Assembly (NCBI RefSeq): GCF_900114015.1
Contig: NZ_FORN01000013.1
Span: 1-64,000 of the forward strand
DNA: 64,000 nt
From: Caulobacter sp. UNC279MFTsu5.1
Lineage (GTDB): Bacteria; Pseudomonadota; Alphaproteobacteria; Caulobacterales; Caulobacteraceae
Direction of reading: 5' to 3'
Below are positions 26,658 to 36,547 of the stretch, in pieces. Under the pieces are notes generated by a model that saw only the letters and a program-made list of their open reading frames with translations, made no database searches and had not been told where the DNA came from. Numbering within the stretch: position 1 is the stretch's first letter; each line of letters opens with the position of its first letter. Position numbers and translations under genes: made by a program.

Positions 26658-26693
26658 ACCGCCGCGATCAGCCGAAAGGCCGGTCGCGGCGGT
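26658..26693. terminator. Terminator between convergent genes
   Basis: ACCGCCGCGA (26658-26667) pairs with TCGCGGCGGT (26684-26693) around GCCGAAAGGC, followed by TTCCGTTT. It lies between the lipoprotein gene (+) and the dehydrogenase gene (-) and could serve both, more clearly the plus strand. Confidence 0.7.
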
Positions 26694-26708
26694 TTCCGTT
26701 TGGGCGCC

Positions 26709-27491
26709 TTACCGCGGCGCCATGCGGATGCCGCCGTCCAGGCGCACGTCCTCGCCGTTGAAATAGCCGCAGGTGATCATGGTCAGCGCCAGCTGGGCGT
26801 ATTCCTCCGGATTGCCCAGGCGCTTGGGGAACGGCACCGAGGCGGCCAGGGCGGCCTTCACGTGCTCGGGCGCGCCGTTCATCAGCGGGGTGTTGAAGAT
26901 GCCCGGCAGGATGGTGTTGACCCGGACGCCGTCGTTCATCAGGTCGCGGGCGATCGGCAGGGTCATGCCGATGACGCCGCCCTTGCTGGCCGAATAGGCG
27001 GCCTGGCCGACCTGGCCGTCCTCGCCCGCCACGCTGGCGGTGTTGACGATCGCGCCGCGCTCGCCGTCCGCCAGCGGCTCCAGGTCCAGCATGCCCTTGG
27101 CCGACTTGGCGATGCAGCGGAAGGTGCCGACCAGGTTGATCTGGATGATCATGTTGAAGGCGTCGAGCGGGAAGTGCCGGGCCTCGCCGGTGGCCTTGTC
27201 GCGGCTGGCGGTCTTGATGGCGTTGCCGGTCCCGGCGCAGTTGACCAGCACCCGCTCCTGGCCGTGAGCGGCGCGGGCCTTCGCGAAGCCGGCGTCGACG
27301 GCTTCGTCCGAGGTGACGTCGACCTTGCAGAACACCCCGCCGATCTCCCGGGCGACTTCTTCGCCCTTAGCCGCGTTCATGTCGAAGATGGCGACTCTGA
27401 CGCCTTGGGCGGCCAGGGCGCGGGCGGTGGCCTCACCCAGGCCCGAGGCGCCTCCGGTGACGACGGCGGCGACGGTGCTATCGAGTTTCAT
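26709..27491 (-). CDS. Short-chain dehydrogenase, 3-hydroxyacyl-CoA dehydrogenase type II-like
   Basis: This 260-residue Rossmann-fold oxidoreductase has the dinucleotide motif TGGASGLG near residue 12, VNCAG near 86, and the catalytic Ser-Tyr-Lys in NTASVAGEDGQVGQAAYSASKGG (near 143-162). GVRVNTILPGIFNTPLM and RLGNPEEYAQLAL follow. The insert with ATGEARHFPLDAFNMIIQINLVGTFR makes it resemble the HSD10 group, which oxidises 3-hydroxyacyl-CoA in fatty-acid or isoleucine breakdown. The ATG at 27491 matches the family start. It is a single gene facing away from the YkvA cluster, and the acyl-CoA ligase 3.4 kb away would fit the same pathway. Confidence 0.93.
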   Translation of the reverse strand: MKLDSTVAAVVTGGASGLGEATARALAAQGVRVAIFDMNAAKGEEVAREIGGVFCKVDVTSDEAVDAGFAKARAAHGQERVLVNCAGTGNAIKTASRDKATGEARHFPLDAFNMIIQINLVGTFRCIAKSAKGMLDLEPLADGERGAIVNTASVAGEDGQVGQAAYSASKGGVIGMTLPIARDLMNDGVRVNTILPGIFNTPLMNGAPEHVKAALAASVPFPKRLGNPEEYAQLALTMITCGYFNGEDVRLDGGIRMAPR

Positions 27492-27545
27492 GGACGTTTC
27501 CTCGGAGCTTGCGTTTAATTGGAACTTGAGGAGCGGTTTAACCCG

Positions 27546-27968
27546 ATGAGCGCTGACGCCAAACCATCCCCTGACGTCAACCCCGAGGCCAACGCCCGCG
27601 AGGTGCTGGACCCGAAGAAGGCGCTCGTGCCGGCCACGGTGCGGGTCAACGAGCAGCGGGTGGCGCGCGGCTTCTGGCCGAAGATTCGCAAGGTGGCGTC
27701 CAAGGTCCCGTTCGCGGCCGACGCCCTGTCGCTGTGGTGGTGCGCCAAGGATCCGACCACCCCGACCGCCGCCAAGGGCATGATGCTGGCGGCCCTGGCC
27801 TATTTCGTGCTGCCGACCGACGCGATCCCCGACGTGCTGCCGGCCATCGGCTTCACCGACGACGCCGCCGTCATCGCGGCTCTGATCGCCATCGTCGGCA
27901 AGAATCTCAAGCCCCGCCACAAGGACGAGGCCAAGACCTTCCTCGCCAAGCTGGGCGCGGATGACTGA
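27546..27968 (+). CDS. YkvA-family (DUF1232) membrane protein
   Basis: This 140-residue protein has a DUF1232 core in its second half: AADALSLWWCAKDPTTPTAAKGMMLAALAYFVLPTDAIPDVLPAIGFTDDAAVIAALI. The PTDxIPDxLPxxGFxDD motif is the family signature. There is a hydrophobic segment around residues 85-100. The function of YkvA proteins is unknown. ATG 27546 is preferred over an upstream TTG. The gene opens a cluster of five closely spaced small genes, and its stop overlaps the start of the YhhN gene by 8 bases. Confidence 0.9.
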   Translation: MSADAKPSPDVNPEANAREVLDPKKALVPATVRVNEQRVARGFWPKIRKVASKVPFAADALSLWWCAKDPTTPTAAKGMMLAALAYFVLPTDAIPDVLPAIGFTDDAAVIAALIAIVGKNLKPRHKDEAKTFLAKLGADD

Positions 27969-28593
27969 CCTCCTGTTGTGGGGTTTGGCCGGGATCTGCG
28001 CGGCGCTGTACGGCCTGGTTCTGGTCCAGCGGCCGCCGTCGGTCCTGCGGACCCTAGTCAAGACAATGGCCGTCGGGGCCCTGGCCGGGCTGGCCTATCT
28101 GGAGGGCGGCGGGCCGTGGCTGGCGATCGCCCTGGCCCTGTGCGCGGTCGGCGACGCCTTCCTGGCCGGCGATCCCAAGCGCTGGCTGCCGTTCGGCCTG
28201 GCCGCCTTCCTGGCCGGCCATGTCGTCTACGGGCTGCTGTTCTGGCGCGAGCGGGGGTCCGTCGGGACGGCGTTCTGGGCTGTCGCGCCGCTGATCGTGC
28301 TGGCCGCCGCCGTGATGCTGGCGCGGTTGTGGCGGTCGCTGGGCGCGCTGAAGCCGGCGGTGGTCCTCTACGTCCTGGCCATCGTGACCATGGTGTCGAC
28401 CAGCCTGCTGCTGCCGCGCCCGCGCTGGCCGGCCACGGTTGGCGCCCTGGCCTTCATGGCCTCCGACGCGATCCTGTCGTTCGACCTGTTCAAGGGGACC
28501 AGGCTGGCCGGCTCGCCCCGATTGACGGCCTGGGCGGGGTGGTTCCTGTATTTCGGCGGCCAGGCGATGATCACCTGGGGCATGTTGCGATAG
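27961..28593 (+). CDS. YhhN-family membrane protein (lysoplasmalogenase-like)
   Basis: This 210-residue protein has seven or eight membrane helices. It matches the YhhN/TMEM86 family with LALCAVGDAFLAGDPKRWLPFGLAAFLAGHVVYGLLF (the conserved GDxxL and FxxGHxxY pattern) and ALAFMASDAILSFDLFKG (conserved SD) with WFLYFGGQAMI at the end. Vertebrate and some bacterial members hydrolyse the vinyl ether of lysoplasmalogens; the role in proteobacteria is uncertain. It overlaps ykvA by 8 bases and is followed after 10 bases by a thioesterase gene, so it is part of an operon. Confidence 0.9.
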   Translation: MTDLLLWGLAGICAALYGLVLVQRPPSVLRTLVKTMAVGALAGLAYLEGGGPWLAIALALCAVGDAFLAGDPKRWLPFGLAAFLAGHVVYGLLFWRERGSVGTAFWAVAPLIVLAAAVMLARLWRSLGALKPAVVLYVLAIVTMVSTSLLLPRPRWPATVGALAFMASDAILSFDLFKGTRLAGSPRLTAWAGWFLYFGGQAMITWGMLR

Positions 28594-28603
28594 GGAGCGA
28601 CCT

Positions 28604-28999
28604 TTGTCCGACGCCTTCGACGTCTCCGTCCTGCCCTTCGCCGCACTGATGGGGCTGGAGATCACCCATGCGGCGGCCGACCGGGTCGAGGGACGGCTGG
28701 TCGTCCGGCCCGACCTCTGCACGGCCGGCGGCATCCTCCACGGCGGGGCGGCCATGGCCCTGGCCGACAGCCTGGGCGCGGTCGGCGCCTTTCTGAGCAC
28801 GCCGGCCGGGACGCGCACGACCACGCTGGAGAGCAAGACCAACTTCATCGGCGGCGCCCGGGCCGGGACCACGGTCAGCGCCGTCTCGACGCCCTTGCAC
28901 GTCGGCCGTCGCTCCCGCGTCTGGACCACCCGGATCCAAGGCGAAGGCGGCAAGCTGGTGGCGGTGGTCACCCAGACGCAGATGACTGTGGAGACTTGA
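28604..28999 (+). CDS. PaaI-type hotdog thioesterase
   Basis: This 131-residue hotdog-fold protein has the PaaI/YdiI thioesterase signature GGILHGGAAMALADSLGAVGAF, containing the HGG turn and the catalytic Asp/Glu region, then TTTLESKTNFIGGARAGTTVSA and the hydrophilic strand VWTTRIQGEGGKLVAVVTQTQM. Such enzymes hydrolyse aromatic or medium-chain acyl-CoA. The start is a TTG with GGGAG 7 bases before it. It is third in the small-gene cluster, with a 3-base gap to the next gene. Confidence 0.92.
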   Translation: MSDAFDVSVLPFAALMGLEITHAAADRVEGRLVVRPDLCTAGGILHGGAAMALADSLGAVGAFLSTPAGTRTTTLESKTNFIGGARAGTTVSAVSTPLHVGRRSRVWTTRIQGEGGKLVAVVTQTQMTVET

Positions 29000-29002
29000 G
29001 CC

Positions 29003-29401
29003 GTGGCCCTGTTCGAAGCGCGTCCGATCACCGTGTCGATCGCCCGCCCGGCCGACCAAGTCTACGACTTCGCTCGCCGGCCCGAGAGCTTCCCCAAGTG
29101 GGCCGCCGGCCTCGGCGGGAGCCTGACCCGCGACGGCGACCGCTGGATCGGCCACGGGCCGGACGGCGATGTCGACGTGCGGTTCTCGCCGGAGAACCCC
29201 TACGGCGTGCTCGACCACTGGGTGACCCTGCCCGACGGAAGCGAGATCAGCATTCCCTTGCGCGTCGTGCCCAATGGCGACGGGGCCGAGGTCACTCTGA
29301 CCCTGTTCCGGGTCCCCGGCATGGACGACGCCCGGTTCGAGCGCGACCAAGGCATGGTCGCCGCTGACCTGGCCAGGCTGAAGGCTCTGCTGGAAGCATG
29401 A
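29003..29401 (+). CDS. SRPBCC-fold (START-like) protein
   Basis: This 132-residue protein has the polyketide cyclase/dehydrase-like fold: EARPITVSIARPADQVYDFARRPESFPKWAAGL at the N terminus, a series of short strands (GDVDVRFSPENPYGVLDHWVTLPDG), and a final long helix DARFERDQGMVAADLARLKALLEA. The fold binds hydrophobic ligands in a cavity; the ligand is unknown. The start is GTG. It is fourth in the cluster and its stop overlaps the next ATG (ATGA), which suggests translational coupling. Confidence 0.88.
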   Translation: MALFEARPITVSIARPADQVYDFARRPESFPKWAAGLGGSLTRDGDRWIGHGPDGDVDVRFSPENPYGVLDHWVTLPDGSEISIPLRVVPNGDGAEVTLTLFRVPGMDDARFERDQGMVAADLARLKALLEA

Positions 29402-29886
29402 TCACCCTGCGCGGACCCCGCCCGGGCGACTATGGCTGGATCGTCCAGCGGCACGGCGTTCTGTATGCGGAGGAAGAGGGCTGGGACGTGCGGTTCGAGG
29501 GGCTGGTGGCCGGCGTCGTGGCCGAGTTCATCAAAAGCTTCGACCCGGCGCGCGAGGCTTGCTGGATCGCCGAGCATCATGATGTCCATGGAGGCCGGCC
29601 CGTCGGCTCGATCCTGCTGGCCCGCGAAAGCGACACGGTCGGCCGCCTGCGCCTGCTGCTGGTCGAGCCCTCGGCCCGCGGGCTGGGCGTCGGCGACAAG
29701 CTGGTGGCCGAATGCGTGAACTTCGCGCGGCTCGCCCGCTACCGCGAAGTGGTGCTCTGGACCCAGAGCAACCTGCTGCCCGCCCGCCGCCTCTACGAGC
29801 GCGCCGGCTTCGTGCTGGAGGACAGCTGGCCCTATGACGGCTTCGGCGACGGGCTGATCTCGGAGACGTGGCGGCTGCGGCTTTAG
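29398..29886 (+). CDS. GNAT-family N-acetyltransferase
   Basis: This 162-residue acetyltransferase has ITLRGPRPGDYGWIVQRHGVLYAEEEGWD, an acceptor-side helix FEGLVAGVVAEFIKSFDP, and the acetyl-CoA motif LRLLLVEPSARGLGVGDKLVAECVNFA (R-x-x-G-x-G/A loop ARGLGVG), followed by SNLLPARRLYERAGFVLEDSW. MarR-linked GNAT domains share this layout (YGWIVQRHGVLY), but no MarR part is present. It is the last gene of the cluster and overlaps the SRPBCC gene by 4 bases. Its end overlaps the convergent unknown gene by 4 bases. Confidence 0.92.
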   Translation: MITLRGPRPGDYGWIVQRHGVLYAEEEGWDVRFEGLVAGVVAEFIKSFDPAREACWIAEHHDVHGGRPVGSILLARESDTVGRLRLLLVEPSARGLGVGDKLVAECVNFARLARYREVVLWTQSNLLPARRLYERAGFVLEDSWPYDGFGDGLISETWRLRL

Positions 29887-30779
29887 GTCCCGGCGACGGC
29901 GTAGGCGCCGTCGACCGTCCACGGTGCGCGCTCCAGATAGGTCTTGGCCCGCGCCGGTTCCTTCATCCTGTCGTAGGTCCCGCTTTCGTAGCGCTCGAAG
30001 AAATAGGCGCGGTATTGCGGGTTGTCGAAAGTCAGAAGGCCGCGTTTCTCGGCGTCGCGGAAGAAGCGTCCCAGGGCGGTGATCGGCTCCAGATTGCCAG
30101 TGTCCGGCACGCGTACGACGCGGGCGCCCACGGCCTTGCCGGTCAGCACCGGACCCACCGGCCAGTTCATGCCGTCGCGGTCGACGGCGATGGTGAAGAA
30201 GGCGTCGCCGCCATAGGCCGCCTGGACGCAGTGATAGGTCTTCCATTGCCGCACGGCCTCGGCGGCCAGGGGCTCGGCGTCGGCCGTCCGCGCGCTGACC
30301 TGGGCCAGCTCGGTCAGCGGGGCGTTCGGCAGCAGGGTCATGCCCTTGAACGGCGAGGCCGGCGGCTCGACCATGTCCTCGACGTCCATGTCGGCAAGGC
30401 GCTTCTGCTCGAGCGCCACCTGGCGGCGCCAATAGGGATAGAAGGCCTGGATATCCGCGGCGGTGGCCTCGACCGGGCAGTCGGCCAGCATCTTCGGCGC
30501 CAGGGTGTTCAGGGCCTTGGCGCGGAAGCCGTTGAGGGCGCGCTGCATGATCAGGGCGCGGCCCTGGCGGCCGTTGTCCACGCCGGTGAAGTCGAACATC
30601 GGATTGAGCGGCGACTCGAACTCGCTGGCCAGGACCGGCTGGCCGTCCAGCCGCGCCAATTGGCCGACCTCGGCGATCTCCTTGGAGAAGTCCTTCGGCG
30701 CGGCGAGGGCCGGGGCGCCGATCGCCAGAAGCGCCATGGTCGCGAGGAGGACCTTGGGACGACGAAACACCGACAGCAT
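29883..30779 (-). CDS. Secreted protein of unknown function
   Basis: This 298-residue protein has a signal peptide (VFRRPKVLLATMALLAIGAPALA-A, near residue 26). I recognise no family. The mature part contains CPVEATAADIQAFYPYWRRQVALEQKRLADMD, a helix-rich region, and a conserved-looking YHCVQAAYGGDAFFTIAVDRDGMNWPVGPVL stretch with two cysteines in all (CPVEA and HCVQA) that could form a disulfide. It is probably periplasmic. The ATG 30779 is the only start that leaves the signal peptide at the N terminus. It follows the acyl-CoA ligase gene by 80 bases on the same strand. Confidence 0.75.
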   Translation of the reverse strand: MLSVFRRPKVLLATMALLAIGAPALAAPKDFSKEIAEVGQLARLDGQPVLASEFESPLNPMFDFTGVDNGRQGRALIMQRALNGFRAKALNTLAPKMLADCPVEATAADIQAFYPYWRRQVALEQKRLADMDVEDMVEPPASPFKGMTLLPNAPLTELAQVSARTADAEPLAAEAVRQWKTYHCVQAAYGGDAFFTIAVDRDGMNWPVGPVLTGKAVGARVVRVPDTGNLEPITALGRFFRDAEKRGLLTFDNPQYRAYFFERYESGTYDRMKEPARAKTYLERAPWTVDGAYAVAGT

Positions 30780-30859
30780 CGACGCGTACTCCGGAGGGTA
30801 ATATGCGCAACCTAGGGAAGCTATTTTTCCCCTGCAACTGATCTTTGGTCCAGGACGGC

Positions 30860-32479
30860 TCAGCCCATCAGATGGCCGCGCCAGGCTTCGCGCAGCACCT
30901 TCTTGTCGATCTTGCCCGTCGCCGTCAGCGGAATCGCAGCGAACACCACGTCGTCGGGCGTCCACCATTTGACGATCCGCGGCGCCAGATAGTCCAGCAC
31001 CTCGGCCTTGCTCACCGAGGCGCCCTCGTGGGCCTCTATCACCAGCAACGGCCGCTCCTCCCACTTGGGGTGCGGCACGCCCACGACGGCGGCGATCTTC
31101 ACGCCCGGACAGCCGGCGGCGATGTTCTCCAGGTCGATCGAGCTGATCCATTCGCCACCGGACTTGATGACGTCCTTCTGGCGGTCGGTGATGCGCATGA
31201 AGCCATGCTGATCGAGGGTGGCGATGTCGCCGGTGTCGAACCAGCCGTCGGCGTCGGCGACATCGTGTTCCTGGCGGTAGTAGCGGCGGACCACCCACGG
31301 GCCGCGCACTTTCAGAGCGCCCGAGGTCTGGCCGTCGCGCGGAGCCTCGGCGCCGTCCTCGGTCTCGACCCGCAGCTCTATGCCGAACTGCAGCCGGCCC
31401 TGGCGGGTCCAGATGGCGTCGTTCAGGGCCGCCTCGCCGAGCGCGGCCAGGGACGGGGTCGGGGTGGCGACCACGCCGATCGGGCAGGTCTCGGTCATGC
31501 CCCAGATCTGCAGCACGTCGACGCCGTACCGGGTCTTGAAGGCCTCGGCCATGGCGCGCGGCACGGCGCTGCCGCCGATCACGACCCTCTTGAGGCTGTC
31601 CGGCCGTTGGCCGGTCTGTTCCAGGAACGCCAGGTACATCGTCCAGATCGTCGGCACCCCGCCGGTGAAGGTCACGCCTTCGCCCTGGATCAGTTGGTGC
31701 AGCGCGGCGCCGTCCATCCTGTCGGCCGGCAGCACCAGCTTGGCGCCGCAGATCGGGGCGGTGAACGGCAGGCCCCAGGCGGTGGCGTGGTAGAGGCTGG
31801 AGCAGGGCATGACCACGTCGAAGGCGGTCAGGCCGAAGGCGCTGGCCAGGCCGCCGGCCATGGCGTGCAGCACCACGGCGCGATGCGAATAGAGCACGCC
31901 CTTGGGATCGCCCGTCGTGCCCGAGGTGTAGCAGAGGAAGGCTCCGGCGTTCTCGTCCAGGGTCGGCCAATCGATCGTCCCGGCCTCGCCGGCGATCAGG
32001 GTCTCGTACGAAATCGCCCCGACCCCGGCCTCGCGAGCGCGCGCGGCGTCCGACAGCATGACAAAGGTCTTCACCGTGGTCAGGCGCGGCGCCAGCCGGG
32101 CGACCAGCTCGGCGAAATTGCGGTCGAACAGCAAGACGCCGCTGGCCGCGTGGTTGATGGTGAAGACGATCTGGTCGTCCGACAGCCGGGGATTGGCGGT
32201 GTGCAGCACCGCGCCCAGGCCAGGCACGGCGTAGAACAGCTCCAGGTGCCGATGGGTGTTCCAGGCCAGGGAGGTGACCCGGTCGCCGGAGGTCACGCCC
32301 AGCCGCGCCAGGGCGTTGGCGGCCTGAGCCGCGCGGCGGGCCAGGCCCGCATAATCATAGCGCCAGACAGGCTCGTCGATCAGCCGGGAGACGACCTCGC
32401 GCCCGCCGTGGGCGTCGGCCGCGTAACGCAGGATGCCGCTGACCAGTAGCGGCGTGGTCTGCATCAGGCCCGGGATCAT
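30860..32479 (-). CDS. Long/medium-chain acyl-CoA ligase (AMP-forming)
   Basis: This 539-residue ANL-superfamily enzyme activates fatty acids to acyl-CoA through an acyl-adenylate. Motifs in order are [20 protein letters not shown] near 180 (phosphate loop), [23 protein letters not shown] near 327, [35 protein letters not shown] near 415-450 (the Asp and hinge region), and the C-terminal [14 protein letters not shown] with the catalytic Lys near 525. The [17 protein letters not shown] form places it near AlkK/FadD-like ligases. The ATG at 32479 has GAGGAG 5 bases upstream. It could feed the HSD10-like dehydrogenase and beta-oxidation. Confidence 0.94.
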   Translation of the reverse strand: MIPGLMQTTPLLVSGILRYAADAHGGREVVSRLIDEPVWRYDYAGLARRAAQAANALARLGVTSGDRVTSLAWNTHRHLELFYAVPGLGAVLHTANPRLSDDQIVFTINHAASGVLLFDRNFAELVARLAPRLTTVKTFVMLSDAARAREAGVGAISYETLIAGEAGTIDWPTLDENAGAFLCYTSGTTGDPKGVLYSHRAVVLHAMAGGLASAFGLTAFDVVMPCSSLYHATAWGLPFTAPICGAKLVLPADRMDGAALHQLIQGEGVTFTGGVPTIWTMYLAFLEQTGQRPDSLKRVVIGGSAVPRAMAEAFKTRYGVDVLQIWGMTETCPIGVVATPTPSLAALGEAALNDAIWTRQGRLQFGIELRVETEDGAEAPRDGQTSGALKVRGPWVVRRYYRQEHDVADADGWFDTGDIATLDQHGFMRITDRQKDVIKSGGEWISSIDLENIAAGCPGVKIAAVVGVPHPKWEERPLLVIEAHEGASVSKAEVLDYLAPRIVKWWTPDDVVFAAIPLTATGKIDKKVLREAWRGHLMG

Positions 32480-32549
32480 GGGCGCTCCTCCCTTGTCGTT
32501 TTGGGAGCAGCTTAGAGCGTCGCCGGGGGAAGGGTAGGCCCCCTCGCGC

Positions 32550-34457
32550 CTAGAACTCTTCCCAGCCGTCCACGGCGACTGCGGCGTTGCCATTGAAGGC
32601 GGCGGCGACCCGGGTCTGGGCCGCGCGCGCCGGGCTGGCGACCGGGCGCGCGGCGGGCGTGGCCGCGACGGGGCGCGAGGCCTCGCCGCCGACCTTGAAG
32701 CGGCCGACCAGGGCGGCCAGTTCGCTGGCTTCGCCCTTCAGCGAGTGGGTCGCGGCGGTGGCTTCCTCGACCATGGCGGCGTTCTGCTGGACGACCTGGT
32801 CCATCTGGTTCACGGCGCTGTTGACCTGGTGCAGGCCGGTCGCCTGTTCCTGGGCCGAGGCGGCGATCTCCTTGACCAGGCTGTCGATCGACGCGACCTG
32901 GTCGACGATGGCCTGCAGGGCCTGGCCGGTCTGGCCGACCAGGCTGACGCCGGTTCCGACCTGGGCGGTCGAGGTCGAGATCAGACCCTTGATTTCTTTG
33001 GCGGCGTCGGCCGAGCGCTGGGCCAGGGCCCGCACCTCCTGGGCCACGACCGCGAAGCCGCGACCCGCGTCGCCGGCCCGGGCCGCCTCGACGCCCGCGT
33101 TCAAGGCCAGCAAATTGGTCTGGAAGGCGATCTCGTCGATCACCCCGATGATCTGCGCCACCTGCTGCGAAGAGGTCTCGATCTCGGTCATGGCGCTGAC
33201 GGCCTGGCTGACGATCTGGCCGGACTTTTCGGCGCCGGTCCGGGCGTTGGCGACCAGGCCGGAAACCTCGTTGGCGCCGGCGGCGGTCTTGCGCACGGTG
33301 GCGGTGATCTGGTCGAGGGCGGCGGCGGTCTCTTCCAGGCTGGCGGCCTGCTGCTCGGTGCGGCGCGACAGGTCGTCCGAGGCGCTGGCGATTTCTTCCG
33401 AGCCGGAACGGATGCCGTCGGTCGCGCCGTTGATGCCGCGCAGCGCGTCCTGCAGGCGGTCGGCGGCGGTGTTGAAGTCGGACTTCAGCTGCGCGGCCTT
33501 GGGGGCGAAGTCGATGCTGATGCGGTGAGTCAGGTCGCCATCGGCCAGGCGGTCGAGCGCCTGCGCCAGGGCGCCGATCGCGACGGCGTCGGCTTGAGCC
33601 TCGGCGGCCTTCTCGGCTTCGCGCTGGGCGCGCTCGGCCTCGGTCAGGCGGCGCTGCTCGACGGTCTCGCCTTCCAACCGCGCCTTGACCACGGCGGCGT
33701 CCTTGAAGCTGAGCAGGGCGTCGGCCATCAGGCCGACCTCGTCCTTGCGGCCGATCGCCGGGACCTCGGCGTCGTTGTCGCCCGAGGCCAGGCGGCGCAT
33801 GACGGCGGTCATCCGCGACACCGGGGCGCCGATCGTGCTCGACAGCAGCCAGCCCATCAGGCCGGCGATGGCCAGGGCGGCCAGACCGCCGATCACCAGC
33901 GACCGGGTCGCCAGCGTCATGGCGACCTTCTGCTCCTTGGTGCGGATGGCCACGCGCTCGAGGGCGGCGCTCGACAGGTCGTCCTGCATGGCGCGCAGCT
34001 CGTCCATGCTCTTTCTGCCGGCCAGCGCGCCGGCCTGGGTCTTGCCGGCGACCGGGTCCTTCATCGCCGCCAGGGCCGGCTCGGCGATGTCGCGCCGCCA
34101 GTCGGCCATGGCGGCCCGCATGCGCTGGATGCGGTCCTTCTGGGCGGCCTGGGTGGTCTTGGCCTCGAAGGCGTCCAGCGCCTTGTCGAACTCGGCGGCG
34201 TTGTGCCGGTAGACTTCGGCGAACGCCGGATCGTCGGTGAGGGCGTAGCCCCGCAGGGCGTTCTGCTGCTCCAGGATCAGGCCCATCATGGTCTCGGCCT
34301 GGCCGGCCAGGACGAGGCTGCGCTGACTGGAGGTCGAGGCCTTGTCGATGCTTTGCAGGCTGGCGAAGACGACGCTGGACGAGACCACGAAGGCCAGGAT
34401 CAGCGCGCTGAACGCGATCCCGAGCTTCGTGGAGATTTTCAGGTCTTGGAACCGCAT
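32550..34457 (-). CDS. Methyl-accepting chemotaxis protein (CHASE3-HAMP-MA)
   Basis: This 635-residue chemoreceptor begins with a first helix ([20 protein letters not shown], about 12-31) and a periplasmic four-helix CHASE3-like domain (about 35-180, with the [18 protein letters not shown] motif). A second helix ([19 protein letters not shown]) and a HAMP domain ([28 protein letters not shown]) follow. The cytoplasmic signalling domain has the conserved hairpin tip [41 protein letters not shown]. The C terminus is DGWEEF, which resembles the pentapeptide that tethers CheR and CheB. The signal sensed is unknown. It resembles the receptor at 45046 closely in the signalling half. Confidence 0.95.
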   Translation of the reverse strand: MRFQDLKISTKLGIAFSALILAFVVSSSVVFASLQSIDKASTSSQRSLVLAGQAETMMGLILEQQNALRGYALTDDPAFAEVYRHNAAEFDKALDAFEAKTTQAAQKDRIQRMRAAMADWRRDIAEPALAAMKDPVAGKTQAGALAGRKSMDELRAMQDDLSSAALERVAIRTKEQKVAMTLATRSLVIGGLAALAIAGLMGWLLSSTIGAPVSRMTAVMRRLASGDNDAEVPAIGRKDEVGLMADALLSFKDAAVVKARLEGETVEQRRLTEAERAQREAEKAAEAQADAVAIGALAQALDRLADGDLTHRISIDFAPKAAQLKSDFNTAADRLQDALRGINGATDGIRSGSEEIASASDDLSRRTEQQAASLEETAAALDQITATVRKTAAGANEVSGLVANARTGAEKSGQIVSQAVSAMTEIETSSQQVAQIIGVIDEIAFQTNLLALNAGVEAARAGDAGRGFAVVAQEVRALAQRSADAAKEIKGLISTSTAQVGTGVSLVGQTGQALQAIVDQVASIDSLVKEIAASAQEQATGLHQVNSAVNQMDQVVQQNAAMVEEATAATHSLKGEASELAALVGRFKVGGEASRPVAATPAARPVASPARAAQTRVAAAFNGNAAVAVDGWEEF

Positions 34458-34510
34458 CGCTCGCCCCGCGCGCCGCTGTTGAAAACGACGGGCAGGATTT
34501 CGCCGGGAAG

Positions 34511-34539
34511 CGTTAAGGTTACGTTGCGGAATCCGTCAA
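34511..34539 (-). promoter_or_regulatory. Probable promoter of the 32550 chemoreceptor gene
   Basis: On the minus strand TTGACG (34534-34539) and TTAACG (34511-34516) are 17 bases apart, about 55 bases before the chemoreceptor ATG. TTGACG is the usual Caulobacter housekeeping -35; the -10 is weak. Confidence 0.45.
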
Positions 34540-34554
34540 GATAACGTCAGTATT

Positions 34555-35613
34555 TCAACGTCCTAGGTGCGACAATACCGCGTCGCCCATCTTAACCGTC
34601 GATAGATCCCCGCCCAGGTCGCGGGTGCGGGCCCCGGCGTCCAGCGCCGCCTTGACCGCGGCCAGCAGGGTGTCGGCGGCGTCGGCGCGGTTCAGCGACC
34701 AGCGCAGGGCCATCTCGAACGACAGGATGGCGGCCAGCGGATTGGCCACGCCCTTGCCGGCGATGTCGGGGGCCGAGCCGTGGATGGGCTCGTAGAGGCC
34801 CGGCTTGCCCGCCGCGCCCAGCGCCGCCGAGGGCAGCATGCCCAGCGAGCCGGTCAGCATGGCCGCGGCGTCCGACAGGATGTCACCGAACAGATTGTCG
34901 GTGACGATGACGTCGAACTGCTTGGGCGCGCGGACCAGTTGCATGGCGCAGTTGTCGGCCAGGATGTGCTCCAGCTGGACGTCGGCGTAGTCGCGGGCGT
35001 GCAGGTCGGTGACGACCTGCTTCCACAGCAGGCCGCTTTCCATGACGTTGGACTTCTCGGCCGAGGCCACGCGGTTGCCGCGGCCGCGGGCCAGCTCGAA
35101 GGCCACCCGGGCCACGCGCTCGATCTCGCCGGTGGTGTAGACCTGGGTGTCGACGCCGCGTTTTTGCCCGCCGCCCAGGTCCTCGATGCCGCGCGGCTGG
35201 CCGAAATAGACGCCGCCCGTCAGTTCGCGGACGAACATGATGTCCAGGCCCGAGACCAGCTCGCGCTTGAGGCTGGAGGCGTCGGCCAGGGCTTCGAAGC
35301 AGTAGGCCGGGCGCAGGTTGGCGTAGACGTCCATCGCCTTGCGCAGGTTCAGCAGGCCGGCTTCGGGGCGCAGGTGGCGCGGGGCGTTGGCCCACTGCGG
35401 GCCGCCGACGGCGCCCATCAGCACCGCGTCGCTGGCCAGGGCGGCGTCGCGGACCTCGTCGGTCAGCGGCGCGCCATGGGCGTCGTAGCTGGCGCCGCCA
35501 TAGATCCGCTCCTCGACGTTCAGGTCGGGGGTCAGGACCTCGGCGACCCGGCGCACCTGGGCGCAGACCTCGGGGCCGATCCCGTCGCCGGGCAGGAGCA
35601 GAAGCGTGGGCAT
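34555..35613 (-). CDS. leuB: 3-Isopropylmalate dehydrogenase
   Basis: LeuB oxidises and decarboxylates 3-isopropylmalate in leucine synthesis, using NAD and a divalent metal. The 352-residue sequence starts [13 protein letters not shown] and includes [18 protein letters not shown] (substrate Arg residues), [60 protein letters not shown] and [19 protein letters not shown]. All belong to the family core, and the length is normal. It is the last leucine gene of a run leuC - secreted protein - leuD - monooxygenase-like gene - leuB, 12 bases after the preceding gene. The chemoreceptor gene follows with its own promoter. Confidence 0.98.
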   Translation of the reverse strand: MPTLLLLPGDGIGPEVCAQVRRVAEVLTPDLNVEERIYGGASYDAHGAPLTDEVRDAALASDAVLMGAVGGPQWANAPRHLRPEAGLLNLRKAMDVYANLRPAYCFEALADASSLKRELVSGLDIMFVRELTGGVYFGQPRGIEDLGGGQKRGVDTQVYTTGEIERVARVAFELARGRGNRVASAEKSNVMESGLLWKQVVTDLHARDYADVQLEHILADNCAMQLVRAPKQFDVIVTDNLFGDILSDAAAMLTGSLGMLPSAALGAAGKPGLYEPIHGSAPDIAGKGVANPLAAILSFEMALRWSLNRADAADTLLAAVKAALDAGARTRDLGGDLSTVKMGDAVLSHLGR

Positions 35614-35625
35614 CGGAAGGCTCTC

Positions 35626-35931
35626 TTAGATGGTGCGGTAGTCGGAGACGTCGAAGGACGCCATGCGGCGATCGTGGACGCCCAGTTCGGCGCAGCGCAG
35701 CCGCCAGGCGGCCATGTGCGGACTGGCGCGGTGGAAGGCCAGGGCGTCCTCGTCGACGAAGTGCTCATAGACCCGGATCAGGCCGGGATCGAGCGGATCC
35801 TCGCTCAGCGCATAGTCCAGACAGCCCGGCTCGGCCCGGCTGCCCTCGACCTGGGCGCGGAGGTGCGGGCGCAGGTCGGCCAGGCGCTCGGGGGCGACGC
35901 GGATCGTGCCGGCGAGGATGACGGTCATCAA
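35626..35931 (-). CDS. Antibiotic biosynthesis monooxygenase (ABM) domain protein
   Basis: This 101-residue dimeric alpha+beta-barrel protein has [73 protein letters not shown]. The EPGCLxYxxxxD and FxDxxALxxHxxSPH elements are typical of the ABM superfamily (YgiN-like quinol monooxygenases and relatives). It lies between leuD and leuB, overlapping leuD by 4 bases (ATGA), so it is translated in the leucine operon. No link with leucine synthesis is known to me. Confidence 0.88.
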   Translation of the reverse strand: MMTVILAGTIRVAPERLADLRPHLRAQVEGSRAEPGCLDYALSEDPLDPGLIRVYEHFVDEDALAFHRASPHMAAWRLRCAELGVHDRRMASFDVSDYRTI

Positions 35932-36536
35932 CCTTCCAGCCAGGGCCGGTCCAGCGCCCGCTTGCTTTCGTAGAGGTCGATGTCGGCGCTATGCATCAGG
36001 GTCTCGCCGATGGCGTCCAGGCCCTTGAGCATCTTGTCCTTGCGGACCGGGTCGATGTCGAAATGGAAGCTCTTGCCCGAGGGCGAGATGACGGTCTGGG
36101 CTTCCAGGTCGACGCTGACCATGTGGTTGCCGCCCTTGGCCTCGTCCATCAGCTGGGCGACTTCCTCGGGCTTCAGGACCACGGGCAACAGGCCGTTGTT
36201 GAAGCAGTTGTTGTTGAAGATGTCGGCGAAGCTGGTCGAGATCACGCACAGGATCCCGAAGTCCATCAGCGCCCACGGGGCGTGCTCGCGCGACGACCCG
36301 CAGCCGAAGTTGTCGCCGGCGATCAGCACGGACGAGCCCTTGTACTCCGGGCGGTTCAGCACGAAGTCGGCGATCTCGTTCCCGTCGCCGTCGAAGCGGA
36401 AGTCGTAGAACAGGCCCTTGGCCAGGCCCTCGCGCTCGACGGTCTTTAGGAACTGCTTGGGGATGATCTGGTCGGTGTCGATATTGGCCAGCGACAGCGG
36501 CGCCGCGCGGCCGTCCAGACGGGTGAAGGCTTGCAT
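35928..36536 (-). CDS. leuD: 3-Isopropylmalate dehydratase small subunit
   Basis: LeuD forms the isopropylmalate isomerase with LeuC, moving the hydroxyl between carbons 2 and 3. The 202-residue protein has [45 protein letters not shown] (substrate loop) and [17 protein letters not shown], all diagnostic of the swivelling domain. The length is typical. It is separated from leuC by the secreted-protein gene at 36548, unlike the usual adjacent leuCD pair. It overlaps the ABM gene by 4 bases at its 3' end. Confidence 0.98.
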   Translation of the reverse strand: MQAFTRLDGRAAPLSLANIDTDQIIPKQFLKTVEREGLAKGLFYDFRFDGDGNEIADFVLNRPEYKGSSVLIAGDNFGCGSSREHAPWALMDFGILCVISTSFADIFNNNCFNNGLLPVVLKPEEVAQLMDEAKGGNHMVSVDLEAQTVISPSGKSFHFDIDPVRKDKMLKGLDAIGETLMHSADIDLYESKRALDRPWLEG

Positions 36537-36547
36537 GGCCTCGCCTC